NCBI RefSeq assembly: GCF_024807845.1
Contig: NZ_JANUEQ010000007.1
Span: forward strand, 62,001 to 126,000
Origin: Klebsiella sp. BIGb0407
Lineage (GTDB): Bacteria; Pseudomonadota; Gammaproteobacteria; Enterobacterales; Enterobacteriaceae
Direction of reading: 5' to 3'
DNA length: 64,000 nt
This document shows, in pieces, positions 1 through 12,577 of the stretch (positions within the stretch are counted from its first letter, which is position 1; the number at the start of each line of letters is the position of its first letter). The position numbers were made by a program, and so were the translations under genes. The notes beneath the pieces are model-generated. The model was not told the DNA's origin, did no database searches, and saw only the letters and a list, made by a program, of their open reading frames with translations.

Positions 1-1486
<1,486 letters not shown>

Positions 1487-2128
1487 ATGGCTGTCGCTGC
1501 CAACAAACGTTCGGTAATGACACTGTTTTCCGGTCCTACTGATATCTATAGCCATCAAGTACGTATTGTACTGGCGGAAAAAGGTGTTAGCGTTGAAATT
1601 GAACATGTGGAAGCGGATAACCTGCCTCAGGATCTTATCGATCTCAACCCGAACCATAGTGTACCGACCCTGGTCGATCGTGAGCTGACGTTATGGGAAT
1701 CTCGTATCATCATGGAATACCTTGATGAGCGTTTCCCGCATCCTCCGCTGATGCCAGTTTATCCGGTTGCGCGCGGTGAGAGCCGTCTGTATATGCATCG
1801 TATTGAGAAAGACTGGTACACGCTGATGAACGTCGTCATGAACGGTTCTGCTCATGAGGCTGATGCTGCACGTAAACAGCTGCGCGAAGAGCTGCTGGCT
1901 ATTGCTCCAGTATTTACTCAAAAGCCATTCTTCCTGAGTGATGAATTCAGCCTGGTTGACTGCTACCTGGCTCCATTACTGTGGCGCTTACCGCAGATGA
2001 ATATCGAACTGACGGGTGTGGGCTCGAAAGAGATGAAAGGCTATATGACACGCGTATTTGAACGTGATTCGTTCCTGGCTTCATTGACTGAGCCAGAGCG
2101 TGAAATGCGTTTGCAAACGCGGGGCTAA
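1487..2128 (+). CDS. sspA: Stringent starvation protein A
   Basis: Encodes a 213-residue GST-fold protein. In E. coli SspA binds RNA polymerase, is needed for phage P1 late transcription and helps acid and stationary-phase survival by lowering H-NS levels. The sequence matches E. coli SspA throughout: an N-terminal thioredoxin-like domain (about 1-85, with VPTLVDRELTLWESR) and a C-terminal helical domain (about 90-213). The start is the ATG at 1487, preceded by TTGGAGG; an in-frame upstream ATG at 1442 lacks both a ribosome site and family support. The stop is followed three bases later by sspB, so the two form an operon. Confidence 0.97.
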   Translation: MAVAANKRSVMTLFSGPTDIYSHQVRIVLAEKGVSVEIEHVEADNLPQDLIDLNPNHSVPTLVDRELTLWESRIIMEYLDERFPHPPLMPVYPVARGESRLYMHRIEKDWYTLMNVVMNGSAHEADAARKQLREELLAIAPVFTQKPFFLSDEFSLVDCYLAPLLWRLPQMNIELTGVGSKEMKGYMTRVFERDSFLASLTEPEREMRLQTRG

Positions 2129-2131
2129 TTG

Positions 2132-2623
2132 ATGGAAATGTCGGAACTGTCTCCGCGTCGTCCTTATCTATTAAGGGCTTTTTATGAATGGTTGCTCGAT
2201 AACGAGTTAACGCCACATGTTGTTGTGGATATCTCGTTGCCTGATGTGCAGGTTCCGCTGGAATATGCGCGTGACGGGCAAATCGTTCTGAATATCGCGC
2301 CTCGTGCAGTGGGCAATCTTCAGTTAACCAACGACTCGGTGAGTTTTAGCGCCCGTTTTGGCGGTGTTCCGCGTCAGGTCTATGTCCCTATGGCGGCGGT
2401 ACTTGCTATCTATGCACGTGAAAACGGCGCAGGAACGATGTTTGAACCGGAAGCCGGTTACGAAGAAGGCGCTGAAAGTCATAATGATGCTGACGAGCCA
2501 ACGTCAGAGCCACTGATGCAGGTTATTGATGGCGATCGTGATGACCAGGACGATTCAGATAACAATCCTGATGACGAGCCGCCGCCGCGAGGTGGTCGCC
2601 CGGCACTGCGTGTGGTGAAGTAA
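2132..2623 (+). CDS. sspB: ClpXP adaptor / stringent starvation protein B
   Basis: Encodes a 163-residue homodimeric adaptor that delivers ssrA-tagged peptides and other substrates such as RseA to the ClpXP protease. Residues 1-~110 form the substrate-binding fold (RRPYLLRAFYEWLLDN, NIAPRAVGNL, ARFGG). A long acidic linker rich in D and E follows, ending in the conserved ClpX-binding tail GGRPALRVVK. The ATG at 2132 is favoured over the TTG at 2129 because the family begins with M-D/E-x-S. The gene follows the sspA stop with a 3-base gap and is followed by a strong terminator, as expected for a two-gene operon. Confidence 0.97.
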   Translation: MEMSELSPRRPYLLRAFYEWLLDNELTPHVVVDISLPDVQVPLEYARDGQIVLNIAPRAVGNLQLTNDSVSFSARFGGVPRQVYVPMAAVLAIYARENGAGTMFEPEAGYEEGAESHNDADEPTSEPLMQVIDGDRDDQDDSDNNPDDEPPPRGGRPALRVVK

Positions 2624-2661
2624 CTGCCCCGGTAAAATCGGGTCATTCACAGGTTATTATC

Positions 2662-2703
2662 AAGGCCTGAGTTCGGTTAACGGACTCAGGCCTTTTGTTT
2701 TTG
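2662..2703 (+). terminator. Intrinsic terminator of sspAB
   Basis: An 11-bp stem (AAGGCCTGAGT at 2662-2672 with its complement at 2683-2693) is followed by TTTTGTTTTT. Confidence 0.9.
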
Positions 2704-2742
2704 TTCAGCAAGATCCGCCGTAAACCCTCGCCCCATATGAAC

Positions 2743-2812
2743 TGATACGCATCTTCAGCCGTTCCCGCCAGCCCTAAATCATCCCATTAACGAACAGACA
2801 AAGTGCGTATCA
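2743..2812. repeat. 9-bp inverted repeat upstream of the colicin/immunity remnant
   Basis: TGATACGCA (2743-2751) recurs as its exact complement TGCGTATCA (2804-2812), 52 bases away. The arms are too far apart for a simple terminator. They may be a scar of the event that removed a bacteriocin locus, or chance. Confidence 0.35.
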
Positions 2813-2891
2813 CGCCCGTTTTTTGTGATTATTTTTTAACCAAAATCACTATATTCCTGTAGCGGGGAGACACATCAAGGAGGAGGTGGAT

Positions 2892-3200
2892 ATGAGTGGT
2901 GGAGATGGAAAAAACCATAGCAGTGGGGCGCATGCAACAGGCGGGGTAAAGGGGTCATCCGGTAAGGGAGGCCCCTCTTCAGGGAAAGGTGGCTATGACG
3001 GGCATAATCTCGGCGGCCACACCAAGGATAACGGCAACGGAACGTCCACAACCACGGATATCCGTGTTACTGAACACCCAGGTGGCTCTGATCTTATTTA
3101 TTATCCTGAAGGGGATAATGATGGAAGCACTAACGCCATTATTAAAGAGATTAAAGAATGGCGAACTAAAAATGGTAAGCCAGGATTCAAAAAGGGCTAA
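2892..3200 (+). CDS. Chimeric remnant: E-type colicin N-terminus fused to C-terminal half of a colicin immunity protein
   Basis: An intact 102-codon frame. The start [14 protein letters not shown] closely follows the opening of nuclease E colicins (MSGGDGRGHNTGAH, recalled), and the next ~35 residues are the Gly/Ser-rich disordered region typical of their translocation domain. From about residue 59 the sequence switches to the second half of DNase-colicin immunity proteins of the Im2/Im9 family: [13 protein letters not shown], then a short acidic loop, then [16 protein letters not shown]. In Im9 this part holds helix III, whose Asp51, Tyr54 and Tyr55 contact the nuclease; equivalents are present. 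Helices I and II of the immunity protein and nearly all of the colicin (receptor-binding and nuclease domains) are missing. The ribosome site AAGGAGG (2878-2884) is excellent; a GTG at 2886 overlaps it and is unlikely. I infer an in-frame deletion inside a former colicin-immunity operon. Whether the product is made or does anything is unknown. Confidence 0.8.
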   Translation: MSGGDGKNHSSGAHATGGVKGSSGKGGPSSGKGGYDGHNLGGHTKDNGNGTSTTTDIRVTEHPGGSDLIYYPEGDNDGSTNAIIKEIKEWRTKNGKPGFKKG

Positions 3201-3243
3201 GTTTTGCTAACGGATTGCGAGGCGTTTTCAGATAACGTAGAAA

Positions 3244-3280
3244 ATGACCTGATAACCGCGTTATCAGGCCATTTTTTTTG
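3244..3280. terminator. Bidirectional terminator between the colicin remnant and gltD
   Basis: A 13-bp stem with one mismatch (3244-3256 with 3260-3272) is followed by eight T on the plus strand and preceded by an A-run that serves the minus strand, so it can end both converging transcripts. Confidence 0.85.
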
Positions 3281-3281
3281 C

Positions 3282-4709
<1,428 letters not shown>

Positions 4710-7700
4710 TTACTGCGCCTGCACCCGCAGCTCAGCTGCGGAACGACTGCGGTGACCTAACAATGCTTTAACATCACTAGACTTCGGTTTAACTAAGGTA
4801 AATTTCGCTGCAAACTCCGGCCAGTTAGCCAGAATTTCTTCGCCACGCAAGGAACCTGTTAACTGTACGTGCTCGGTAATCAGACCACGTAAATGCTCTT
4901 CATGAATAGCCAGGTCTTCTACCTGTAACAGCTCGACCAGTTCCGGGTTAACGCGTTTACGGAACTCACCGTCTTCATCCAGGACATAGGCGAAACCACC
5001 GGTCATACCTGCCCCGAAGTTCACACCCGTCTGACCCATAACACAGACGATACCGCCGGTCATATACTCACAGCCGTTATCGCCGATACCTTCAACAACG
5101 GTGATAGCGCCTGAGTTACGTACCGCGAAACGCTCACCGGCACGGCCTGCTGCAAACAATTTACCGCCGGTCGCACCGTACAGACAGGTGTTACCGATGA
5201 TAGTGGCTTCATGTGCACGGAAGGCTGAACCTACCGGTGGACGTAACGAGAGTAAGCCGCCCGCCATGCCTTTACCGACATAGTCATTCGCATCCCCGGT
5301 CAGATGCAGTTCAACCCCACCTGCGTTCCAGACGCCGAAGCTCTGGCCTGCGGTACCGCTGAAGTGCGCCTTAATTGGGTCAGCCGCCAGTCCCTGGTCA
5401 CCGTGGGTCTGGGCAATATAGCCAGACAGGGATGCACCCACAGAGCGGTCGGTATTACGAATATCAAACCAGAAGGTTTTGCTTTGTTTGTCATCAACAT
5501 ACTGCTTAGCCTGACTTAACAGCCGCTGGTTAAGCTCACCATTATCAAACGGTGGGTTATGTTCGGTGCAATACACGGCTTTACCTGGCGCCGGGGTTGC
5601 TGTTTTCAACAGCTTCGACAAGTCCAGACGCTGTTGTTTAGCGGTAAAACCTTCCAGCTCTTTTAACAGGTCAGTACGACCGATTAAGTCCACCAGACGT
5701 TTTACGCCGAGCTGCGCCATCAACTCACGGGTTTCACGGGCGATAAATTCAAAGTAATTAGTCACTTTGAACGGCAGGCCGTGATAGTGGTTCTTACGCA
5801 GTTTATCGTCCTGAGTTGCCACACCCGTTGCACAGTTGTTGAGGTGGCAAATTCGCAGGTATTTACAGCCCAGAGCGACCATCGGACCGGTACCAAAACC
5901 GAAGCTTTCAGCGCCGAGGATTGCAGCCTTAATGATATCGAGTCCGGTTTTCAGACCGCCATCCACTTGCAGACGGATTTTATGGCGCAGACCGTTTGCG
6001 ACTAAGGCTTGTTGTGTTTCTACCAGACCCAATTCCCACGGACAGCCCGCATATTTCACTGAAGAGAGTGGGCTGGCACCGGTACCACCGTCATAACCGG
6101 CGATGGTAATCAGGTCAGCATAGGCTTTAGCCACGCCGGTAGCGATAGTGCCCACACCCGGTTCGGAAACCAGTTTGACCGAGATCATCGCTTTCGGATT
6201 AACCTGTTTCAGGTCAAAAATCAGCTGTGCCAGGTCTTCAATCGAATAAATATCATGGTGCGGTGGTGGCGAAATTAAGGTTACCCCCGGTACGGAGTAG
6301 CGTAATTTAGCGATGTAAGGGGTGACTTTGTCCCCAGGCAACTGACCACCTTCGCCAGGTTTAGCACCCTGGGCGACTTTTATCTGAATAATGTCAGCAT
6401 TCACCAGGTAAGCCGGGGTTACACCGAAGCGGCCGGAGGCGACCTGCTTGATACGGGACACTTTATTGGTGCCGTAACGCGCCGGATCCTCGCCGCCTTC
6501 ACCTGAGTTGGAGTTACCGCCAATGCTGTTCATGGCTTCGGCCAGTGACTCATGTGCTTCCGGGCTCAGGGCACCGATTGACATGGCCGCACTGTCAAAA
6601 CGTTTGAACAGTTCGCTTGCAGATTCAACCTCTTCAATCGCAACAGGTTCATCCTGAGGATTAAGGGCAAACATATCGCGTAAAGTAGCGACAGGGCGCT
6701 CATTGACTAATTTGGAATATTCCAGGTAGTCATTGTAGTCAGCGCTTTGCACTGCTTTTTGCAGCGTCTGTACCACATCCGGGTTGTAAGCGTGATACTC
6801 ACCGCCGTGGACATATTTCAGTAATCCACCCTGGTCCAGCGGCTTACGGGCAAGCCACGCACGCTTGGACAGATTCAGTAAATCTTGCTGGAAGTCGGTG
6901 AAGCTGGCACCGCCGATACGGCTAACCACGCCCTGGAAGCACAGGGAAACGACGTCATCATGCAGGCCAACGGCCTCAAACAGTTTTGAGCAGCGATAAG
7001 AGGCGATAGTCGAGATGCCCATTTTGGACATTATCTTATACAGCCCTTTATTGATGCCGTTGCGGTAGTTTTGCATCACTACACGGTAGTTCTTATCGAT
7101 AGTGCCGTTATCCACCAGTCTGGCGAGTGATTCATAGGCCAGATACGGGTAAATCGCGGTTGCACCGAAGCCAAGCAGCACGGCGAAATGGTGCGGGTCA
7201 CGGGCACTGGCTGTTTCAACGATAATGTTCGCATCACAACGCAGACTGCGTTCTACCAGACGAGTCTGGATAGCGCCAACCGCCATAGGGGCCGGAACCG
7301 GTAATCTGTTTTTATCGATATTACGGTCAGACAACACCAGTAACACGGTACCACTGCGAACCATGCGTTCAGCTTCGTCACAGAGTTCTGTTACCGTCTC
7401 ATGCAGTGATTTTTCGCGGGCATCGTAGGTAATATCCAGGGTGTTAGCCTGATAATGCTGTTCATCTAAAGAAGTCAGCTGCTGGAAATCAGACCACAGT
7501 AAAATCGGCGATTTAAAGCTCAGACGGTGGGCCTGACCTTCAGCTTCGCAGAACACGTTCATCTCACGGCCGATACTGGTGGCCAGTGACATCACATGAG
7601 CTTCACGCAGCGGATCGATTGGCGGGTTAGTCACCTGTGCAAACTGCTGACGGAAGTAGTCATAAATGATACGTGGCTGGCTGGAGAGCACGGCAAATGG

Positions 7701-9170
7701 GGTATCGTCGCCCATTGAACCAACCGCTTCCTGGCCATTTTCACCCAGCACACGGATGATAGTATCCAGCTCTTCGCTGCTGTAGTTAAACTGTTTCTGA
7801 TAACTGGCAAGCGTATCATCGTCCAGAGAACGTGAACCCACCTGGTCATCCGGCAAGTCTTCCAGCGCTATCAGACGACGAACGTTTTTCTCCATCCACG
7901 CCTGATAAGGGTGACGGCTTTTCAAATCGTTATCGGTTTCGCCTGAATGGAGGATGCGGCCGGCGCGGGTGTCAATCACCATCAGTTCGCCAGGACCAAC
8001 ACGCCCTTTCTCTACGACTTCATCGGGCTGGTAATCCCAGATACCGACTTCGGAAGCACAGGTAATCAGCTTATCTTTAGTAATAACGTAACGCGCCGGG
8101 CGCAGACCGTTTCTGTCCAGGTTACAGGCAGCAAAGCGGCCATCGGACATAACGATACCTGCCGGACCATCCCACGGCTCCATATGCATGGAGTTAAAGT
8201 CGAAGAAGGCACGCAGTTCCGGATCCATGTTCGGGTTATTCTGCCAGGCTGGCGGAACCAGTAAACGCATGGCTCGGACAATATCCATCCCGCCTGCCAG
8301 CAGCAATTCCAGCATATTATCCAGTGAACTGGAGTCTGAACCCGTTTCATTGACGAAAGGCGCAGCCGACTGCAAGTCAGGGATCAGTGGCGTCTGGAAT
8401 TTATAAGTACGCGCTTTGGCCCATTGACGGTTACCGGTGATGGTGTTGATTTCACCATTATGCGCCAGATAACGGAACGGCTGCGCTAATGGCCAGCGTG
8501 GTACGGTATTGGTTGAGAAACGCTGGTGGAACAGACAAATGGCTGACTCCAGACGTAAATCAGCAAGATCCAGATAGAAGCGCGGTAAGTCTGTCGGCAT
8601 GCACAGACCTTTATAGATGTTCACGACATTGGACAGACTACAGACATAAAAGTCTTTATCTGCCAGCAGGCGTTTTTCGATACGGCGACGCGCGATAAAC
8701 AGGCGACGTTCCATATCACGCGGGCTCCAGCCAGCAGGAGCATTAACAAAAATCTGTTCAATACGCGGCAGAGAGGAGAGGGCGATTTCACCTAGCACGC
8801 CTTCATTGGTAGGCACTTCGCGCCAGCCAACAATAGACAAGGTTTCGTTTTGCAGTTCTTCTTCAACTACCTGACGAGCCGCACTGGCAAGTACAGGATC
8901 CTGGTTTAAGAAAAGCATACCAACGGCGTAATTTTTTGCTAAACGCCAGCCAGCTTCTTCAGCAACAATGCGGAAGAAACGGTCCGGTTTTTGCAGCAAC
9001 AGACCACAACCATCACCGGTCTTACCATCGGCAAGGATTGCCCCACGGTGTTGCATGCGTGCGAGTGCGTGAATCGCAGTACGCACCACTTTATGGCTTG
9101 GCTCGCCTTCTATATGGGCAATCAGACCGAAACCACAGTTATCCTTCTCAAGGGATTTGTCGTACAACAT
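4710..9170 (-). CDS. gltB: Glutamate synthase (NADPH) large subunit
   Basis: Encodes 1486 residues. The N-terminal ~420 residues are a class II glutaminase: Cys12 in DNCGFG would become the catalytic N-terminal nucleophile after an 11-residue propeptide is removed, and HNGEINT and NETGSDSS follow. The central and FMN-binding synthase domains (about 450-1190) contain [13 protein letters not shown] and the 3Fe-4S loop [15 protein letters not shown]. The last ~270 residues form the glycine-rich beta-helix typical of the family. The ATG at 9170 has a GGGGAGG ribosome site 9 bases before it; longer starts annotated in E. coli are not supported here. The operon faces a long gap with two operator-like palindromes; in E. 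coli it is controlled chiefly by Lrp and by nitrogen and carbon signals. Confidence 0.98.
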   Translation of the reverse strand: MLYDKSLEKDNCGFGLIAHIEGEPSHKVVRTAIHALARMQHRGAILADGKTGDGCGLLLQKPDRFFRIVAEEAGWRLAKNYAVGMLFLNQDPVLASAARQVVEEELQNETLSIVGWREVPTNEGVLGEIALSSLPRIEQIFVNAPAGWSPRDMERRLFIARRRIEKRLLADKDFYVCSLSNVVNIYKGLCMPTDLPRFYLDLADLRLESAICLFHQRFSTNTVPRWPLAQPFRYLAHNGEINTITGNRQWAKARTYKFQTPLIPDLQSAAPFVNETGSDSSSLDNMLELLLAGGMDIVRAMRLLVPPAWQNNPNMDPELRAFFDFNSMHMEPWDGPAGIVMSDGRFAACNLDRNGLRPARYVITKDKLITCASEVGIWDYQPDEVVEKGRVGPGELMVIDTRAGRILHSGETDNDLKSRHPYQAWMEKNVRRLIALEDLPDDQVGSRSLDDDTLASYQKQFNYSSEELDTIIRVLGENGQEAVGSMGDDTPFAVLSSQPRIIYDYFRQQFAQVTNPPIDPLREAHVMSLATSIGREMNVFCEAEGQAHRLSFKSPILLWSDFQQLTSLDEQHYQANTLDITYDAREKSLHETVTELCDEAERMVRSGTVLLVLSDRNIDKNRLPVPAPMAVGAIQTRLVERSLRCDANIIVETASARDPHHFAVLLGFGATAIYPYLAYESLARLVDNGTIDKNYRVVMQNYRNGINKGLYKIMSKMGISTIASYRCSKLFEAVGLHDDVVSLCFQGVVSRIGGASFTDFQQDLLNLSKRAWLARKPLDQGGLLKYVHGGEYHAYNPDVVQTLQKAVQSADYNDYLEYSKLVNERPVATLRDMFALNPQDEPVAIEEVESASELFKRFDSAAMSIGALSPEAHESLAEAMNSIGGNSNSGEGGEDPARYGTNKVSRIKQVASGRFGVTPAYLVNADIIQIKVAQGAKPGEGGQLPGDKVTPYIAKLRYSVPGVTLISPPPHHDIYSIEDLAQLIFDLKQVNPKAMISVKLVSEPGVGTIATGVAKAYADLITIAGYDGGTGASPLSSVKYAGCPWELGLVETQQALVANGLRHKIRLQVDGGLKTGLDIIKAAILGAESFGFGTGPMVALGCKYLRICHLNNCATGVATQDDKLRKNHYHGLPFKVTNYFEFIARETRELMAQLGVKRLVDLIGRTDLLKELEGFTAKQQRLDLSKLLKTATPAPGKAVYCTEHNPPFDNGELNQRLLSQAKQYVDDKQSKTFWFDIRNTDRSVGASLSGYIAQTHGDQGLAADPIKAHFSGTAGQSFGVWNAGGVELHLTGDANDYVGKGMAGGLLSLRPPVGSAFRAHEATIIGNTCLYGATGGKLFAAGRAGERFAVRNSGAITVVEGIGDNGCEYMTGGIVCVMGQTGVNFGAGMTGGFAYVLDEDGEFRKRVNPELVELLQVEDLAIHEEHLRGLITEHVQLTGSLRGEEILANWPEFAAKFTLVKPKSSDVKALLGHRSRSAAELRVQAQ

Positions 9171-9468
9171 ATCAGTGAACCTCCCCAGGCTCTGCGTGAC
9201 TCCTCTGTTCGGTTATACGTAGGCACAGCTAAGGTGCGGCAACGGGATGGGTGCATATGGCACCTGCCTCGTGTGTCGCCCTCTTGTGGCCAACGTATCC
9301 GGTTTCGCAAGGGTTAAACTTGCTCAGAGGGAATCTCAATTACTGCATAAATATGATGAGTGAAACACCCATCCAGAAAGCTTCCAGCGGATAACCAAGT
9401 TATCGGGAAAGCGCATATACGTCAAATAGCATTGCTTTGTCAGGGGAATAGAGTATTTGCCATTTAAT

Positions 9469-9482
9469 GTGATTTAAATCAA
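9469..9482. promoter_or_regulatory. FNR-like palindrome
   Basis: GTGATTTAAATCAA matches the FNR consensus TTGAT-N4-ATCAA at all but the first base. It lies about 300 bases upstream of gltB and 538 upstream of arcB. The assignment rests on consensus matching only. Confidence 0.45.
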
Positions 9483-9533
9483 TGCATTACCAATTTTTTA
9501 ACCAGAGCTGGGTTAAGCGGATGCTTTGGTTTT

Positions 9534-9549
9534 TGTGATCCGGATCACT
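9534..9549. promoter_or_regulatory. CRP-like palindrome
   Basis: TGTGATCCGGATCACT contains a perfect 14-base palindrome and matches the CRP half-sites TGTGA-N6-TCACA at nine of ten positions. Its centre lies 66 bases from that of the FNR-like site. CRP is reported to act on gltBD in E. coli, which makes this a plausible true site. Confidence 0.5.
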
Positions 9550-10020
9550 ATGAGTGAGCGTTTTTAATTTAACATTCCTCTAATATATTTGATATTTTCA
9601 GGATTAAAAACTATGCGCGATCTCAATGGCGAATCAATTAGCTGTTTTTTAGGATTTAATAACATTTTACAAAGTTAAATGGTGAGATATAAGAAAAAGC
9701 TATTACTGGAGACAGACTAAATCTGCAATTTATGTGCATTAATATGCAAAAGGTATAGCTTCGCCGTGACTGTTGATCTGTGTCATCGTCAAAGTTATGT
9801 AGAAATGGCAACCTAATTCCCCATTCATTATGGGGGGTATATCAGACTATTCCATTCGGTAAATTAGTCAATAAGTTTATTGGGTATTTTGGCTGTCTTT
9901 TAACAGCGATATGGCGCGATGCGAGTGGAAGGAAGAGACGTGCATCATTCCTGGCTTTAAGTCTGGGTCATCGCTCAATTTGCGGTATATTTAACGTCTC
10001 GATAGTAAAGGAAACTGCCC

Positions 10021-12360
10021 ATGAAACAACTCAGAAGATTAGCGCAGTATTACGTTGATTTAATGGTAAAGCTCGGCCTGGTTCGTTTTTCCCTGCTCTT
10101 AGCCTCAGCCTTAGTCGTGACTGCCATGGTAGTACAAATGGCTGTGACTCTGCTGATGAGCGGACGGGTTGAGAGTATTGATGTTGTACGCTCTATTTTC
10201 TTTGGGTTATTGATTACACCCTGGGCCGTGTACTTTTTATCGATCGTTGTCGAACAGCTTGAAGAATCCAGACAGCGGTTATCGAAAATGGTTTCTAAGT
10301 TAGAAGAGATGCGTGAGCGAGACTTGAGTCTTAATGTGCAACTCAAAGACAATATTAATCAGCTCAATCTGGAAATTGCTGAGCGTGTTAAAGCAGAGAC
10401 CGAGCGCCAGAACATGCTGGAACAGCTTAAGGTTGAAATGCAGGAACGCGAAGTGACGCAAATCAGGCTTGAGCAACAGTCCTCTTTCTTACGATCCTTC
10501 CTTGATGCTTCACCAGATCTGGTTTTTTACCGCAATGAAGATAAAGAGTTTTCCGGCTGTAACCGGGCCATGGAATTGCTGACAGGCAAAAGCGAGAAAC
10601 AGCTTATTCAGCTGAAACCTCAGGATGTCTATTCTGCCGATGCGGCATTAAAAGTGAATGAGACAGATGAAAAAGTCTTTCGCCATAACGTTTCCCTGAC
10701 TTACGAACAATGGCTTGAATACCCCGATGGACGCAAAGCTTGTTTTGAAATTCGTAAAGTTCCTTACTATGACCGAGTGGGTAAACGCCATGGTTTAATG
10801 GGCTTTGGGCGCGATATTACTGAACGTAAACGCTATCAGGATGCGCTGGAGCGAGCCAGTCGGGATAAAACCACCTTTATTTCTACTATCAGCCATGAAC
10901 TACGTACCCCACTAAACGGTATTGTCGGTCTGAGCCGTATTCTGCTGGATACTGAATTGACGGAAGAACAGACTAACTATCTGAAAACTATCCATGTTTC
11001 AGCTATCACTCTGGGTAATATTTTCAATGATATTATCGATATGGATAAACTTGAACGTCATAAAGTTCAGCTCGATAACCAGCCTATAGATTTCACCAGT
11101 TTCCAGGCTGAACTTGAAAACCTGTCCGGACTACAGGCACAACAGAAAGGGCTGACATTTGTGATGGAGCCTGAACTGCCTGTTCCCCATAAAGTGGTCA
11201 CTGATGGAACCCGGTTGCGTCAAATCTTATGGAACCTTATCAGTAATGCGGTGAAATTTACCCCTAAGGGTGGACAGGTCACGGTACGTATTCGCTATGA
11301 GGCAAATCAGAACCTGTGTTTTGAGGTTCAGGATTCAGGTATTGGTATCCCTGAGGATGAGCAAGATAAAATCTTTGCTATGTATTATCAGGTCAAAGAC
11401 CAGCATGGCGGTAAACCGGCAACTGGAACCGGTATTGGGCTTGCCGTATCACGTCGACTGGCCAAAAGTATGGGGGGCGATATTACGGTGAGTAGTACTC
11501 CGGGTGAGGGCTCTGTGTTTGTGCTAAAAGTCCAGGCTCCGAGCGTGGCAGAAGAAGTTGAAGATACGCTTGATGATGATATGCCGCTGCCAGCGTTACA
11601 TGTTTTGCTGGTAGAAGATATTGAGCTAAATGTCGTGGTTGCCCGCTCAGTACTGGAAAAACTCGGTAATAGTGTTGATATCGCCATGACCGGAAAAGAA
11701 GCGCTGGAGATGTTTGAACCCGGAGAGTATGACCTGGTGTTGCTGGATATCCAGCTGCCGGATATGACCGGAATGGATATCTCACGCGTACTTAATCAGC
11801 GCTTTACCAAAGATTCCCTGCCACCGCTGGTGGCGTTAACGGCGAATGTGCTAAAGGATAAAAAAGAATATCTCGATGCGGGTATGGATGATGTGCTGAG
11901 TAAGCCGCTGGCAGTACCGGCATTGATGTCTATTATTAGAAAATATTGGGATTCGCAGGACCCGGAAGAAACTGAAGTTCCGGTGGCAACAACAGCGGAT
12001 TCTCAGCAAGCATTACTCGATATTCCGATGCTTGAACAATATATTGACCTGGTGGGGCCAAAGATAATTATCGACGGGCTCACTATGTTCGAAAAAATGA
12101 TGCCAGGATATCTGGAAATTCTCGACTCAAATATGACTGCCAGAGATGATAAAGGCGTCGTTGAGGAAGGGCATAAGATTAAAGGTGCAGCGGGCTCGGT
12201 AGGTCTGCGCCATTTACAGCAAATAGCCCAACAAATTCAATCGCCGGACTTGCCAGCCTGGTCTGATAATGTCGGAGAATGGATAGAGCAGTTAAAACAT
12301 GAATGGCAGCATGATGTAGACGTGTTGAAAGCCTGGGTTTCCGCGGTTGGGCAAAAATGA
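10021..12360 (+). CDS. arcB: Aerobic respiration control sensor histidine kinase
   Basis: Encodes a 779-residue tripartite hybrid kinase (E. coli: 778) that senses quinone redox state and phosphorylates ArcA when oxygen is low. Two membrane helices lie near residues 22-48 and 58-78, followed by a coiled-coil linker and a PAS domain (about 155-275) with the redox cysteines Cys180 (FSGCNRAM) and Cys241 (RKACFEI). The kinase core has His292 in SHELRTPLNG and ATP-binding boxes DSGIGIP and TGTGIGLAVS. The receiver domain has Asp576 in LLLDIQLPD, and the C-terminal Hpt domain has a His near 718 in GHKIKGAAGS. All phosphorelay residues are intact. The start has AAGGAAA about 8 bases upstream. Its 3' end overlaps the terminator of arcZ, which runs toward it. 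Confidence 0.98.
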   Translation: MKQLRRLAQYYVDLMVKLGLVRFSLLLASALVVTAMVVQMAVTLLMSGRVESIDVVRSIFFGLLITPWAVYFLSIVVEQLEESRQRLSKMVSKLEEMRERDLSLNVQLKDNINQLNLEIAERVKAETERQNMLEQLKVEMQEREVTQIRLEQQSSFLRSFLDASPDLVFYRNEDKEFSGCNRAMELLTGKSEKQLIQLKPQDVYSADAALKVNETDEKVFRHNVSLTYEQWLEYPDGRKACFEIRKVPYYDRVGKRHGLMGFGRDITERKRYQDALERASRDKTTFISTISHELRTPLNGIVGLSRILLDTELTEEQTNYLKTIHVSAITLGNIFNDIIDMDKLERHKVQLDNQPIDFTSFQAELENLSGLQAQQKGLTFVMEPELPVPHKVVTDGTRLRQILWNLISNAVKFTPKGGQVTVRIRYEANQNLCFEVQDSGIGIPEDEQDKIFAMYYQVKDQHGGKPATGTGIGLAVSRRLAKSMGGDITVSSTPGEGSVFVLKVQAPSVAEEVEDTLDDDMPLPALHVLLVEDIELNVVVARSVLEKLGNSVDIAMTGKEALEMFEPGEYDLVLLDIQLPDMTGMDISRVLNQRFTKDSLPPLVALTANVLKDKKEYLDAGMDDVLSKPLAVPALMSIIRKYWDSQDPEETEVPVATTADSQQALLDIPMLEQYIDLVGPKIIIDGLTMFEKMMPGYLEILDSNMTARDDKGVVEEGHKIKGAAGSVGLRHLQQIAQQIQSPDLPAWSDNVGEWIEQLKHEWQHDVDVLKAWVSAVGQK

Positions 12361-12467
12361 CCCCGGCCTCGGCCGGGGTGCGCGAATAGAGCGCCAACAC
12401 CAGGGAAAATGGCGTTGTACTTTGCTTTATTACTTTAATTGTATAGTACAACCTTAAATTAAATTCT
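12353..12467 (-). ncRNA. arcZ: Small RNA ArcZ
   Basis: Read on the minus strand, this stretch reproduces the conserved 3' part of ArcZ: the CCCTGGTGTTGGCGC seed region, then TTCGCGCACCCCGG, the GC-rich terminator stem (12361-12378) and a T-run at 12353-12357 inside the arcB stop region. ArcZ is an Hfq-dependent RNA that activates rpoS translation and represses flhDC and, in E. coli, the convergent arcB message; it is itself repressed by ArcA. A TATAGT -10 box is seen on the minus strand at 12474-12479, which would start the RNA near 12467 and give about 115 nt (121 in E. coli). The processed short form would begin near 12400. The 5' end is an estimate. Confidence 0.85.
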
Positions 12468-12482
12468 GACTGCACTATACAA
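12439..12482. repeat. Inverted repeat at the arcZ promoter
   Basis: TTGTATAGT (12439-12447) and its exact complement ACTATACAA (12474-12482) flank the predicted arcZ start. The right arm contains the arcZ -10 box. It could be a protein-binding site, or pair in the 5' part of longer transcripts. Confidence 0.4.
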
Positions 12483-12577
12483 GATAGCAAAGATTAGAAA
12501 TCTTGTTATATAAAGTCGTTAAACATGTGCGTTATTGTAAATAAATTATTCCGGTAAGCCTGTATGGGAAGAAACAG

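Larger units (their letters stand above)
9171..10020. other. 850-base regulatory gap between divergent gltBD and arcB
   Basis: No credible gene is seen. The region holds the gltB leader and the promoters of gltBD (minus) and arcB (plus). It contains two palindromes resembling FNR/CRP sites (9469-9482 and 9534-9549) and otherwise AT-rich sequence with A/T-runs such as Lrp or H-NS prefer. E. coli has the radical-SAM gene yhcC between these two genes; no trace is seen here. An open frame of 92 codons from 9780 that overlaps the arcB start shows no family features. Confidence 0.6.

Noticed and set aside
2704-2891. Search for an SOS (LexA) box driving the colicin remnant
   Set aside because: No CTGT-N8-ACAG sequence was found in the upstream region.
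9780-10058. A 92-codon plus-strand frame before and overlapping the arcB start
   Set aside because: No family features and no resemblance to yhcC, and it overlaps arcB in another frame.
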